Shown: positions 1 to 9,453, counted from the first letter of the stretch. The stretch is 46,527 nt of DNA from Hondaea fermentalgiana (GCA_014084085.1 NPFB01000073.1:57010-103536); one strand, 5' to 3'. Notes: generated by a model from the sequence alone, not told the origin. Program-made: numbers and translations.

Positions 1-1250
1 TCGCGCACGACGCCTTGGCTGAGAGCAACTTGATCATCTGCGATGGCATCGAGTAGGCTAAAGGCCACAGACCTGGTACCAGGGCGCGCCACATTGCAGG
101 ACTCGGAGATGCTAGTGTAGACATTAAAATTGGATGCGTCCAAGTGTCGCTCCGCGTGGAAGATAGAGAGCGCATAGACTTTACCCACAGTGAGGTTCAA
201 ATGGTCTTCGTCAGCATACTCGCTAAGAGTGATATCGTCTTGTTGAGACCCGTGCAATCCGCCGAGATCGATGGCAAACCTTTCGTTGATAAACACCCAA
301 AAGTCATCATCACCGTTGAAGGTGAACACCTCGTCGCCAGAGTACTCAAAGTAGGTGTGGAACTCCGTTGTAAACCAAAAGTGCTGCCTTCCTACATCGC
401 GCAGAGAATTTGGCCACACATGTGCACGCTTTGGATCCGGGTAATTCTCTTCAAAGACGGCAGGACCATCAGTGTATAGACCTTCGTCCCGCGTCGCGTC
501 AAACTTGCTGAGGGGAAAGAAACTTCCTGACGTGAACTTGTAAAGTCCGTCAAGTTCGTCGAGGGTGAGGTCGAGCTTCTGTCCCACTCGTTTATTATAA
601 GTAGGGTCGTCATTGTACCACGACGAAAAGTATTGCTGACGCGAGGTCGTGCACAACGACTGATCGGCATTACAGCCACAACGAGAGTTATGTGCGCTGT
701 CGCAGTACACAATCTTCGGCAGACCGGAGGTTGCAATTTCCATTGCAGGCATGATCACACTCGATATGCCGGAACAGCCGACGAAGGCGCCGCCTTTGTA
801 ACATCGTGGTGGTCCGTTAACTTGAGAGAGAGCGGCCTGTTCAAAGTCAGGATGAGGCTTGATGGTTCCATTCGACATGCCTTGCGTCCAATAGGGGCAG
901 TACCGATTTACCTGGACGACTTTATAGTCTGGCCCGCCCCAATTCGACGGCCCAAAGTTTGAGGTCAAATTCATAGCCACAGAGAGGTTGTCCGCGAAGA
1001 AAGTGTCTGGAATCGCCGAAGCTTGATAGTCCTCGTACACGCTGTCGCGCATACCCGTGTACGCGGCGTACTCGTAGAGCTCCTCGTATTCGGTACTTCC
1101 GATGCAATGCGAGGGCAAAAAGTCCCGGAGCGTCAGGCGGTACGTAAGCGTGTCGGGCGCCTGAAAACCTGCGCTCAGCGCTGTCAGCGCGGCCAACATC
1201 AGCGCCTGAAGCGCCGCGCGCCACGGTTGCTGCCCGCGAACCTTCATCAT
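1..1250 (-). CDS. Fibro-slime domain surface protein, partial (3' end outside window)
   Basis: The frame is open without a stop from an ATG-ATG pair at 1250 to the left edge, about 416 codons. A basic stretch and a hydrophobic, Ala/Leu-rich segment form a signal peptide. The mature part carries the fibro-slime/PA14-like region: an early YRLTLRDFLPSHC block, many paired cysteines, and the hallmark GDDDFWVFIN followed by DLGGLHG (about residues 325-350). It is a tandem paralog of the gene at 1548-4295: order, cysteines and the double-Met start all match. The family (bacterial fibro-slime proteins, Dictyostelium Psi factors) is extracellular and probably binds glycans or a matrix. The paralog suggests that lectin, filamin-like and transmembrane parts follow outside the window. 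Binding partner unknown. Confidence 0.85.
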   Translation of the reverse strand, partial: MMKVRGQQPWRAALQALMLAALTALSAGFQAPDTLTYRLTLRDFLPSHCIGSTEYEELYEYAAYTGMRDSVYEDYQASAIPDTFFADNLSVAMNLTSNFGPSNWGGPDYKVVQVNRYCPYWTQGMSNGTIKPHPDFEQAALSQVNGPPRCYKGGAFVGCSGISSVIMPAMEIATSGLPKIVYCDSAHNSRCGCNADQSLCTTSRQQYFSSWYNDDPTYNKRVGQKLDLTLDELDGLYKFTSGSFFPLSKFDATRDEGLYTDGPAVFEENYPDPKRAHVWPNSLRDVGRQHFWFTTEFHTYFEYSGDEVFTFNGDDDFWVFINERFAIDLGGLHGSQQDDITLSEYADEDHLNLTVGKVYALSIFHAERHLDASNFNVYTSISESCNVARPGTRSVAFSLLDAIADDQVALSQGVVR

Positions 1251-1547
1251 CTCGGTGGCGCGCGCGCGCGCGTGTGGATGCAATTTTGATCGATTAGGGA
1301 ATTGGCAAAGGTATTAGGGAAATGGACGATGCGGAAAACATTTTCCCTTAGTCCATACGAGAGTGGAAAGAAAGTAAGACAATAAAACACATGAGCAAAA
1401 TTGGATTGAGTCGATTGCTGGGGTATGTATGCAAGGCAAGCGCCGAAGGGTTGAAGAGTATGCTAGCGCCAAAGGGTTGAGGAGAAAGCCGAGAGAAGAA
1501 GGAAAGGGAACGAAGATGATCACGACGATGGCGACACCATCTCATGT
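1251..1547. other. Intergenic spacer between tandem paralogs
   Basis: This 297-bp spacer serves as promoter of the left gene and 3' region of the right gene. It holds a GC dinucleotide run (about 1259-1271). Near 1314-1356 AGGGAAATG and CATTTTCCCT can pair as a hairpin. Near 1440-1485 there are two close copies of a 19-bp GCGCC(A/G)AAGGGTTGA(A/G)GAG sequence. No gene seen. Confidence 0.5.
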
Positions 1548-4295
1548 TTACAGGTCGGTGGGATTCTGAAATTGTTTGCGCACATGACTGCCCTTGGACC
1601 CAAGAAACCGAGAGAGGCGGGTTCCCTTTGCGGCTTGCAGTTGACGGCGCTGCTTGGCCAAGCGAACCTCCTCTTCAAGCTCGCGGTTCTGCCCGGCTAG
1701 AGTTGCGATGTCGTCACCATCGGTGCCTTCCTCGGATCGCCGAGCACGCTCATGCAAAATGTCGGCGCTCGTTTGCATGACCAGGTTCGCCACCGTCGCG
1801 TACTCATCGTTGGCATCGTAAGAAACCTCGCGCTCCAAATTGTAAAGTTTGCCCTCCTCTATAAACGACTTGTCACGCCGCCAACGTCGCCGGAAGACAA
1901 AAAGGAGAACAAGGGATAATAGAAAGAGAAAACCGGCCACACCGCCGCCAATGGCTGCATTCTGAATGAGGCCCGAGTCCGTCGTAGCTGGCGCCACGTA
2001 ATCGATCGGAGATCGCGTCGGCGAGGCCGTTAGCGCATTTGCCTGGACAGCCGTGTCCACGTGGCTGTAGAATGAGCTCGATTCCAAAGGCTCCAGCGAT
2101 GTCCAATCGTAGCCGCAATCCGGCCCAAAGCACGCATACAGAGCGAAGGTCTCGACAAATTCCGTGCTCAACTCTGCAGTGTATGATCCATCGAGGTTAT
2201 CAATAATTGTCGCCGCAACACGCTCGTCTGGAAATAAGTCCCAAAGCTCTGTCTCGTTGGCGACTTCGAGGGCACGTCGTGAAGACTCGCCACTTTGCCT
2301 CGTGGGGATATACCAGGCCTTCATGTAATCGGCTTGACCGCCATTGTCCATTTCATTTCCGCAAAAGTCCCGCGTGTAAATCGTGAAGCCAGCTGTTTCT
2401 TCGCCATCCGCGGCAATCTCGACCGTGGAAGCCTCGGGGATGAGATCGCCCGCGTCAGTCTGACTCGGCTCTACTGCAACAGTCTCAAGCGAAAACTCAA
2501 GAATCTCCAATGTCGATGGCGTGTCTCTTGTGGCTGACGTGAGCCCAATGTAGGCGTCTCGACCTCCCAGAATCGTCTCGAGATCAAAATTTTTCTGACG
2601 GAGGTAGAGACTGTCGTCCAGGAACACCTGGATCCAGTCTGGTCGCTGCAAGTACTCAATACGCACCGTGTGATTTTCAGCGTCATAATTTAGACCGCGT
2701 TGTATCCCATCATAAACGCGTTCTGTTGCATTCAGGTCGTCGTTCATAAGCTCTGGCGTTGTCGGGTAGTGCAATCGGATTTCCTGCTCCGAGCAAACGC
2801 TGCTCGATTGACGATCAGCGCACGTGTCAATCGCAACTGCAACCGTGTGTGACAGAAATCGGAAACCAAGCCCTGACCCAGTCGACACCGGCATGTCCAC
2901 GAGACCTTCAGGACGTCGCGTCGCCACAAAGGCAAGACCTTCTAGCGCCCCCTCGTCGGGGACACGAAAGGTGAAGCTAGCCACAAAGCCAGCACCTACA
3001 TTTTGCTGCGCGCTCGTAAACATCCATGTTGAAGCGCTTGATGAGGTAGCGGACGCGCTAGTGAGGCGCAAAACGTCCGCTTGTAGCCACTCCACCCCTG
3101 CGCTGTAGGAAAGCGTGGCGTCCGTGGCATTGGCCAATGAAAATGCAGTCGAGCGCGCATCGCGTCGGGCTACGTTGCAAGATTCTGAAATGGTTGTGTC
3201 GACTTGAAAATGTGATGCGGAAAAATGGCGTTCCGCATGAAAGACGGAGAGTTCGTAGATTTCCCCAACCGTGAGGTTGAGCTGCGTCGGATCGCTGTAA
3301 TTGGCAAGAAAGATGCTCCTTCTTTCCTGGCCATGCAGGCCCCCGAGATCAATGGCCGGCTTCCCGTTGATGAAAGCCCAAAAGTCATCATCGCCATCAA
3401 AGGTGAACGACTCATTGCCAGAGAACTCGAAGTATGTGTGAAGCTCGGTCGTGAACCAATAATGTTGGCTATGGAAGTCGCGAATCGCATTCGGCCAAAT
3501 GGGCGCGCGAGCTGGGTCTGGATACACCGACTCAATATCAATACTATTGTAATCCTGAAGTGGGAAGAACTCCGTCGAGGCATACGAATAGACGCCTTCT
3601 GTATTCTTGTCGAGTGTCAGTGGCACGCCAACGCGCTTGTTGTACTTGGCGTCATCGTTGTACCAAGCATCAAAGAATTGAGAGCGGGAAGTCATGTATG
3701 TGTCTAAATTTTGATTCCACCCATGTCCACATCGCGCCATTGCCGAGGAGTTACAGTATTGAAGCTTAGGTAATCCAGAACTCGCGAGTGTCAATGTCGG
3801 GCTGATGATGCTCGTGCGCTCCCCGTTGCAAGTCTGCGCAACACCTCCATAAAAGCACTCCGAAGGACCATCCTCAATTGAGTTTTGAGCGCTTTCAAAG
3901 TCAGGATGACCCGAGATTGTTCCATCGCGCATGCCTTCGGTCCAGTACGGACAGTAATGTTTGACGAGGATTGTGTCGCCGCGCCCCACGTAAGGGGGTC
4001 CATTAGATGAATCGAAGTCAATGAGCCCTGTCACATTGGCGTAGAAGTTGTCAGGGAGCGTTTCGTAGTCCTCGTAGACGGAATCGTTGAGACCAACGTA
4101 GCTATCGTAGTTCCACCAGAGCTCATACTCGGACTTTCTGATGCAGTGGCTCGGCAAGAAATCGCGGATTGTCAGCCGATATACCACGCTGTCTTGCGAC
4201 TCCACCTCTTGGCCGAGCACATTGGTCATCGCAAGCACGGAGAGAAACCAAAACACAGCCATCGTCTTCTTCTTCGTCCTTATCTGCAACATCAT
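1548..4295 (-). CDS. Single-pass receptor-like protein: fibro-slime + L-type lectin-like + filamin-like repeat + TM
   Basis: 915 residues from the ATG at 4295. An upstream in-frame ATG at 4334 exists, but the paralog's double-Met start supports 4295. Order: signal peptide (about 10-30); fibro-slime/PA14-like domain (about 40-370, GDDDFWAFIN then DLGGLHG near 300-322); an L-type lectin-like domain (about 435-608, with GLAFVATR, VAVAIDT, IQVFLDDS and AYIGLTSAT blocks); a filamin-type immunoglobulin repeat (about 620-730, FTIYTRDFCGN, then IDNLDGSYTAEL); a linker; one TM helix (about 780-801) followed by RRRWRR; and a cytosolic tail with a short charged coiled coil. Expected at the plasma membrane, binding glycans outside. 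Domain calls rest on motifs read by eye; ligand and signalling partner are unknown. Confidence 0.88.
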   Translation of the reverse strand: MMLQIRTKKKTMAVFWFLSVLAMTNVLGQEVESQDSVVYRLTIRDFLPSHCIRKSEYELWWNYDSYVGLNDSVYEDYETLPDNFYANVTGLIDFDSSNGPPYVGRGDTILVKHYCPYWTEGMRDGTISGHPDFESAQNSIEDGPSECFYGGVAQTCNGERTSIISPTLTLASSGLPKLQYCNSSAMARCGHGWNQNLDTYMTSRSQFFDAWYNDDAKYNKRVGVPLTLDKNTEGVYSYASTEFFPLQDYNSIDIESVYPDPARAPIWPNAIRDFHSQHYWFTTELHTYFEFSGNESFTFDGDDDFWAFINGKPAIDLGGLHGQERRSIFLANYSDPTQLNLTVGEIYELSVFHAERHFSASHFQVDTTISESCNVARRDARSTAFSLANATDATLSYSAGVEWLQADVLRLTSASATSSSASTWMFTSAQQNVGAGFVASFTFRVPDEGALEGLAFVATRRPEGLVDMPVSTGSGLGFRFLSHTVAVAIDTCADRQSSSVCSEQEIRLHYPTTPELMNDDLNATERVYDGIQRGLNYDAENHTVRIEYLQRPDWIQVFLDDSLYLRQKNFDLETILGGRDAYIGLTSATRDTPSTLEILEFSLETVAVEPSQTDAGDLIPEASTVEIAADGEETAGFTIYTRDFCGNEMDNGGQADYMKAWYIPTRQSGESSRRALEVANETELWDLFPDERVAATIIDNLDGSYTAELSTEFVETFALYACFGPDCGYDWTSLEPLESSSFYSHVDTAVQANALTASPTRSPIDYVAPATTDSGLIQNAAIGGGVAGFLFLLSLVLLFVFRRRWRRDKSFIEEGKLYNLEREVSYDANDEYATVANLVMQTSADILHERARRSEEGTDGDDIATLAGQNRELEEEVRLAKQRRQLQAAKGTRLSRFLGSKGSHVRKQFQNPTDL

Positions 4296-5306
4296 TGTCG
4301 TCGTCGTTTGTTTATCTTGCGTGTGCGCGCACAAGGAAGCGCCTTCGCTCTAGCCTTCAACCTTGCTCTTCAGAGGCCGCAGGCAAGCTGGCCCGCGAGG
4401 TGCTTTCTTCTCCACGCTCGGGGTTTGCTCTGTTTTGTCGACAACCATGCCGCATCATTGACTTTATCATCTATGGCGAGAACCTGTATGCAAATCTAGA
4501 GTGGACATCCGCATAATAACGATAATAATATTCGCGATAACAGAGTATAATACTGTATTCACGACTTGTGGTACTCGAAACGTTGGTGCAAGGTTTCAGT
4601 CAATTGTGATATGTATATTGATACAAGAAGACCATGCGCTTGGCACGCGCGTGGCAGGTGTGCACTGCGTCGTGCAGCGCGTGCCAATGGCTGTGGATCG
4701 CACAGGCTGCTGCCAACATACGGCCCCGGCAGGCAGGCACGCAGGCAATCAAGTGTTCGCAGTCGCTCGACGAGTGATGCGACGCTCGCTCTGACTCTGT
4801 CGCACGGCCCAGCAAACCGCTGTGCGCGGAGAAATGAAAAACAACCATGGAGGTCAACTTGACTGGCGACTGACTTGTGACGGGAGTTTGTTTTGTTCTA
4901 GGCAAGAACGCCGCGGAGGCACGGGATTCCCCCCCCAAGTGCGGGGATAATGAGCACGAAAGTACTCGCTCGGTACCCCCAAGGAGGGTAGAGTCGCGCA
5001 CCGCTCCCCGGTCCTTCATGTTCTTAGCTTATCGAGTTGCCACTCTCTATCGTAAAGACTAGCCAGAGTACCCCCTGAATATTGTTTGGAGTGAAGGCAC
5101 GAAATAGCAGTAGTTGAGTCAGGACTTGCAGAGTACACCCCAACCGGCGGGTGGCCGTGGCACGCGGGCGCGGAGCCATCACAGCAACAGAACAGCAGCG
5201 CGAGCGAGACGTGCGAGACGTCGTGCGCGACGAGCGTGAGGGAGCGCAGCAGCAGCAGCAGCAGCAGCAGTAGTGGAAGCAGTAGAACCGAGGACGGCGT
5301 GGCACG
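4296..5306. promoter_or_regulatory. Divergent promoter region between surface protein and J-like gene
   Basis: About 1 kb between two divergently oriented genes. It holds an AT-rich patch (about 4510-4630), a C-run near 4930-4938 and a (CAG)n tract at about 5247-5270, just upstream of the J-like start. Short ORFs here show no recognisable domain. Confidence 0.4.
5247..5270. repeat. (CAG)8 microsatellite in 5' leader
   Basis: Eight uninterrupted CAG units, about 36 bp before the ATG at 5307 of the J-like gene, so probably in its 5' UTR. Confidence 0.9.
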
Positions 5307-6332
5307 ATGCAGCAGGAAATGGTAGCGCAAAAGGATACGGCCCAGGCGAAAGAGCAGGCGCAACCAGCGTCTGGCGAGGGTTGCCAAAACGACGAAGAGG
5401 ACCGCCAGGACGACGAAGAGGACCGCCAGGACGAGGCCGAGGACCAAGAGAAAAATAAGGGAGATGAAGAGGAGGAAGCCAACGATGAAACCAATGATGT
5501 GAAAGAAGCCGAGGAAACCGAAGACAAGCGCAACGAGGACGATGGTGATGACGACGAGGAGGAAGACGACGAAGAAGAGTCCCGCAAGATTGAGACCTTT
5601 GAAGACCTCGAGCCCTTTGATCTGTACAAGACGCTCAAGCTGAGCGCCTCATCCTGCAACGCGGACAGGGCACGCACAGCGTACCATCGGCGCGCACACA
5701 ACTACCATCCTCGTAGGGGCCGAAAGGCTTCAGCGATACGGTTCGCCAAAGCAGGATTCGCCTACGAAATACTGCGAGACGACGAGCGGCGGCGTATCTA
5801 TGACCAGCACGGATTCCCGGGTCTCGTTGCATCTGAAAAGTTCATGGGTACAAGCGTGTTCGACCTTACCCCAAATGATATTTACAACCAGTTCTTCTCG
5901 GAGGAAAACAAAGAGTACTTTTTCCTCAATGGTGCTTCCATCTATCTAAGTGACAGTGAAGAGGAAGATAGCGACCAAGAAGGTGACGACGCAAATGAGG
6001 CCGAAGATGACGAGGAAGAAGAGGAAGAGGAAGAGGCAGCCGCGCTCGCTGCCGCGGCAGCCTTGGAGGCTGACGAGGCCGCGCGCGAGCGTTTCGCAGA
6101 GAAACTGAGACAAATCGAAAGCAAGCCAATGCCCAAGCTTTCGCCTGCTGCCTCAACTATTGCGCTCATGACACAGCCTTCACTCATGGGCGGGAGCGGA
6201 GAAGCAGACATTTTCAAGGAAATTAAGCGGAGATTTGCCGAAACTGCAAAGGAAGCCTCGGCGAGCGAAGACGACGGAGCTTGTGCTTCGGAAGCTGACG
6301 TTAAGAGTTCCCCGAAGCGTCCCAAGCATTGA
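5307..6332 (+). CDS. Acidic J-domain-like protein with degenerate HPD motif
   Basis: 341 residues. Residues 20-95 are mostly Glu/Asp. Residues about 102-170 look like a J domain: FDLYKTLKLS at helix I, AYHRRAHNYHP at helix II, RFAKAGFAYEILRDDERRRIYDQHG at helices III-IV. The HPD tripeptide that contacts Hsp70 reads His134-Pro135-Arg136. Residues 215-250 form a second acidic run ending in poly-Ala, and the C-terminus is Lys-rich (SSPKRPKH), fitting a nuclear or nucleolar protein. Normal J proteins stimulate Hsp70 ATPase and need the Asp, so this may be a J-like protein without canonical Hsp70 activation. ATG preceded by (CAG)n. Subfamily not assigned. Confidence 0.8.
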   Translation: MQQEMVAQKDTAQAKEQAQPASGEGCQNDEEDRQDDEEDRQDEAEDQEKNKGDEEEEANDETNDVKEAEETEDKRNEDDGDDDEEEDDEEESRKIETFEDLEPFDLYKTLKLSASSCNADRARTAYHRRAHNYHPRRGRKASAIRFAKAGFAYEILRDDERRRIYDQHGFPGLVASEKFMGTSVFDLTPNDIYNQFFSEENKEYFFLNGASIYLSDSEEEDSDQEGDDANEAEDDEEEEEEEEAAALAAAAALEADEAARERFAEKLRQIESKPMPKLSPAASTIALMTQPSLMGGSGEADIFKEIKRRFAETAKEASASEDDGACASEADVKSSPKRPKH

Positions 6333-7222
6333 GCGAGTCTTTTTCCTTTTTTTTTAATTGACAAGCTACATGGGCAATTTCCTTCACTCTCCACGCGTAC
6401 ATATTGTAGTACCGGTAAATGCACGTTTGGGGCCCACCTGACCAGGATAAGCATTCGAGCCTTTGGGTTGTTCTGTGCTAGCTTGCGTTTCGGAGGGGCT
6501 GTCTGTCACGCGGTCGCGCCGCGCGCGAGGACGAGCGGAGGGGAATGTTTAGTTGAAGGACCAGCTCGTGCACACAGCTTGGGATAGGCGCGCGCGCCTT
6601 TTTAAAACCCATGGTAAGAAGCGCGGAGAATTTTTACGGCCCTCTAGTACTACAAATAGGAGTGATGTTCCCGGCCGCCAGCGCAAGTATACAACAAAGC
6701 GGCGTAGTACTCACATTCACATCCCATCCGAGTTTGCGGAAAAGGCGGCCAGAGATCGGCGGATGACCAAAGATGATCGCATGTTCCGCGTGCGACGGAG
6801 AGAAATAGATTCGTGGAGATGTTGACTATCCACACCAAACTTCAAACCAATTCTCCCTTGCAAAGCCCGGCTCATTCACCCTCAAGCAAGATCGCTTGAA
6901 CCACACATTTTCTTTACACTTGGCGCCAATTTTCATTCACAGTCACGCTATTCCTCAACAGTCACCTGAGTTATCTGCGCGAAAAAGTATGTGCTAACGT
7001 GTGTCGGTGCGCTCAAAAGCAGCTCGAAAAGCAAGACATTAAAATTTCAAGAAGACAAGGATGCTGAACGCTGCGCAAGGAGCAATATCTCACTCTTCTT
7101 TGCTTTGTTGATTCGAAGAAATGTAAACATTACGAAATGAACAAAAGTACGTGCCAAAGTTTTCTTTACCAGTGTTTGATGTTGACATGTGCATGTAATG
7201 GTGTTCATCAAAGCACACATCA
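6333..7222. other. Convergent intergenic region
   Basis: This is 3' flank for the J-like gene (plus) and the LAMTOR3-like gene (minus). A T-run follows the first stop (about 6345-6356), and a GC-rich purine stretch lies at about 6515-6545. A 90-codon ORF at 6553-6825 has no recognisable domain and is not called. Nothing else seen. Confidence 0.4.
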
Positions 7223-7621
7223 TTACACGGCATCGCGGAGAGGCTGAAAACCCTTTTGCAGCCTCTCGTGCAGCTCTGTGGAAGTAAGAAGATCAACGTC
7301 AAGATCACTCGTGCCGACCACTGTGAGCACAAGCGGTGCAAGGTTAATGTGTACCAGCTGGCTGGCTTGGAACTGCGCAACAACGCTTCGCATTTGCCCA
7401 AACTGCAGCTTGCTCACTTGGTCGATAATCACTGAGACAGCGGACACGCTCTGGTTCCTCGGCTCCCCATGACCACCATCGACCCACCGTTGTCCGAAGC
7501 AGATGGCATCCGCTGTGCTAAGCACCACGCCCGACACTCCGGGGACTTCCTTGATGAGCTTGTCAAAAACGGGCTCCTGCGTCGCTCGTGTGATTGATTT
7601 CAGGGTCAGAGCACGATCCAT
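7223..7621 (-). CDS. LAMTOR3: Ragulator subunit LAMTOR3 (MP1)-like, roadblock/LC7 fold
   Basis: 132 residues from ATG at 7621; the codon before it is GTG. Human LAMTOR3 is about 124 residues. The match runs along the whole chain: FDKLIKEVPGVSGVVLS aligns with the family's KLPSVEGLHAIVVS start, IIDQVSKLQFGQ with the LATDQGSKLGLS helix, VHINLAPLVLTVVGTSD with the VQFNRLPLVVSFIAS strand, and the last helix ends ELHERLQKGFQPLRDA. The protein is a roadblock-fold scaffold that pairs with LAMTOR2 on late endosomes/lysosomes, recruits Rag GTPases for TORC1 and scaffolds MEK/ERK. It shares a divergent promoter with the TMD0 protein. Orthology rests on recalled family patterns; another roadblock protein is the main alternative. 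Confidence 0.72.
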   Translation of the reverse strand: MDRALTLKSITRATQEPVFDKLIKEVPGVSGVVLSTADAICFGQRWVDGGHGEPRNQSVSAVSVIIDQVSKLQFGQMRSVVAQFQASQLVHINLAPLVLTVVGTSDLDVDLLTSTELHERLQKGFQPLRDAV

Positions 7622-7657
7622 CACTGTCAGTTTTCGCTATCACCCACATGCGCTGCT

Positions 7658-7690
7658 CCTCTCTCCTCTCCTCTCCTCTCCTCTCCTCTC
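7658..7690. repeat. (CTCTC)n pentanucleotide tract
   Basis: Six or more tandem CTCTC units within the divergent promoter, just upstream of the LAMTOR3-like start on the minus strand. Confidence 0.9.
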
Positions 7691-7969
7691 TTGCTCTTTT
7701 CGTCCGCAACCTCCTCGTCCTTGTCTGCGTCTCTGTCTGTTTGTCTGCGTCCTCCTCGTGCGCCATGATATCGGCGCTACCGCGACGCGCGCTCTGCCCC
7801 TGCGCGGGGCCGCGGCTCGCGACGTACCAGTACGGGCTCCATGGCGGCCGGCTGGCTGTCCTCGCGCAACGCAGGCCCGCTCCGCCGCGCTCGAGAGCTC
7901 GCTCGGGGCCGCCGCGATCAGAGTTTGCCTGCTCCACGATGTCGGCGCCCAAGGTGACCAGGGCGAAGA

Positions 7970-8045
7970 CGACGAAGAAGGAGAAGAAGAAGAAGAAGAA
8001 GAAGAAGGAGGAGGAGGAGGAGGAGGAGGAGGAGGAGAAGAAATA
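7970..8045. repeat. GAA/GAG polypurine microsatellite
   Basis: GAAGAA repeats change into GAGGAG repeats; a strong polypurine/polypyrimidine tract 140-200 bp before the TMD0 start. Confidence 0.9.
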
Positions 8046-8180
8046 GGAGGAGAGCGAGGCAGACAAACCCCGCTCGCCCCGCCCGCACGTGCGCGCGCAG
8101 AGCGCTCCCGGGCCGGCGCGGAGACACGCTGGGGCCGCAGCGGCCGTCGCCCGCGTCTGCGCGGCGGCGCGCGGGGCGAC

Positions 8181-9281
8181 ATGAGCTTCGAGGCCGGGAA
8201 CGCGAGCCTGGCGCCCCTGAACGCGAGTCTCGCGGACGCCGACGGCGGGCTCGAGGCCGTCAACACGGTCCACGGCTGGTGCGATGGGCTCACGGGCTGG
8301 GGCCCGACCACACGGGGAGATGCACTGACCATGTGCTTTTGCAGCTCAGTGATCGAGCTGCCAAGCGCGTTCCTCTTCCTCACGTACGCGTTACCTCGCC
8401 TGTACCGAGTCATGCGCGAACCCGAGGTCAAACCGGCAGCTTCGTGGCGATACCAGCTCAAGTTTGTTCTGACGCTCGTCGCGCTCGCATGTGCGATCGT
8501 CCTTGCCATCGACGATGACCCTCCCTCTCCGGCGGTCCGCATTTCCATGTCGCTTACATCCTTGGGCTGGCTCGTATCTCTCGCCTTGCTCGTGGCGGGC
8601 TACCATCGGCATTTGCCCTCCTTTACCTGCCTGCGACTCTGGTGGGTCGGGCAGTTCACCATCACGATCGTCATCTTCCTCATGCATGCCGAATTGCATA
8701 CAAGCGACATTGTGCACTTTGTGCGCGGGGCCTACGCCTTCATCTGCGTTCTCTTAGGCATCGCTTCCCTTCGACCCAGCGACCAGCCCTTGTATCAGAG
8801 TGTGGACTTTAGCACGTCACTCTCGCGCGTCAATTCAGATGATAGCTATGATGTTGGGGCTGCAGAGGCCATGGGCGTGCGGGCTCTCGATCGATCGGTC
8901 TCTGAGACCTCGCTTTCTGACGAAACCCCACTTCTCGACTCGTACGCAGAGCAGTACGACAGTATTGAGGCAGGGAACGTGCCCGCGACGATTCACGAAT
9001 CCTCTGCTGCATCCCCGCCAATGGGGCCCTTTTCAAGGCCCCTGGAGCGTCAGATTTCGAATAATTTGCTCATGACCGGTGCCTCCACGAGTCGGTATAA
9101 CCGTGTTTTCGCGGCCTTTAATGACGCGCTCTATGGGACCAGAGTGCGCAACGAGGAGCGCAAGAGCCCTGAGCATGGTCATGTTCGCGTTCCTCGCGGC
9201 AGTTCTGAACCTGACAGGACTCGCGATAGTAATAGAGAGTCGGGCTTGTCGAGCAGCCTCGGTGCAAATCCAAAGTGGTAA
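8181..9281 (+). CDS. Stand-alone ABCC-type TMD0-like five-helix membrane protein
   Basis: 366 residues from ATG 8181, chosen because N-glycosylation sites (Asn7, Asn14) and helix 1 follow it while the upstream frame is low-complexity. Five hydrophobic helices lie at about 51-74, 92-111, 120-140, 150-169 and 179-197. A WxxLTxCF-like segment precedes helix 1, and SLRPSDQPLYQS follows helix 5, where ABCC proteins enter the L0 linker. This matches the N-terminal TMD0 module of MRP/ABCC transporters, but no ABC core follows. Residues 205-366 are a Ser-rich, presumably cytosolic and phosphorylatable tail, ending at a normal stop. TMD0 modules act in trafficking and partner binding. A different five-TM family cannot be excluded. 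Confidence 0.7.
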   Translation: MSFEAGNASLAPLNASLADADGGLEAVNTVHGWCDGLTGWGPTTRGDALTMCFCSSVIELPSAFLFLTYALPRLYRVMREPEVKPAASWRYQLKFVLTLVALACAIVLAIDDDPPSPAVRISMSLTSLGWLVSLALLVAGYHRHLPSFTCLRLWWVGQFTITIVIFLMHAELHTSDIVHFVRGAYAFICVLLGIASLRPSDQPLYQSVDFSTSLSRVNSDDSYDVGAAEAMGVRALDRSVSETSLSDETPLLDSYAEQYDSIEAGNVPATIHESSAASPPMGPFSRPLERQISNNLLMTGASTSRYNRVFAAFNDALYGTRVRNEERKSPEHGHVRVPRGSSEPDRTRDSNRESGLSSSLGANPKW

Positions 9282-9447
9282 CAAACGAACAACGGGCAGT
9301 GTCTGGCGGAACAGGGAAGCCAGCAACGCAAGCAATTAATCAAGCAAGCGAGCTGACGCGACAAGAAAAAAAAATGGACAAAGATCAGTCTGACCAAGGT
9401 TTTGTTTGTTTATTCGTTCCAATGCAGCACCTTTGCGTCTATACCAA

Positions 9448-9453
9448 AATAAA
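9448..9453 (+). terminator. Probable poly(A) signal of the TMD0-like gene
   Basis: AATAAA lies 167 bp after the stop and is followed at once by a GT-rich stretch (TGTGTGTTTGT), the usual arrangement of a cleavage/polyadenylation site. Confidence 0.45.

Larger units (their letters stand above)
7622..8180. promoter_or_regulatory. Shared divergent promoter with pentamer and trinucleotide repeats
   Basis: Lies between LAMTOR3 (minus) and the TMD0 gene (plus). It contains a CTCTC pentamer tract at about 7658-7690 and a GAA-to-GAG purine tract at about 7970-8045 that probably lies in the 5' leader of the plus gene. The plus frame stays open back to 7503, but its translation there is only microsatellite, so the start was set at 8181. 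Confidence 0.45.

Noticed and set aside
144..3707. Antisense frames at 144-479 and 3225-3707 that resemble each other
   Set aside because: Their similarity comes from the sense-strand fibro-slime paralogs; it is not evidence for an antisense gene.
5024..5701. 225-codon minus frame with Ser runs
   Set aside because: Antisense to the acidic N-terminus of the J-like gene and to the CAG tract.
7503..8180. N-terminal extension of the TMD0 protein to 7503
   Set aside because: It would overlap the LAMTOR3 gene and translate microsatellites; a proper start with glycosylation sites follows at 8181.
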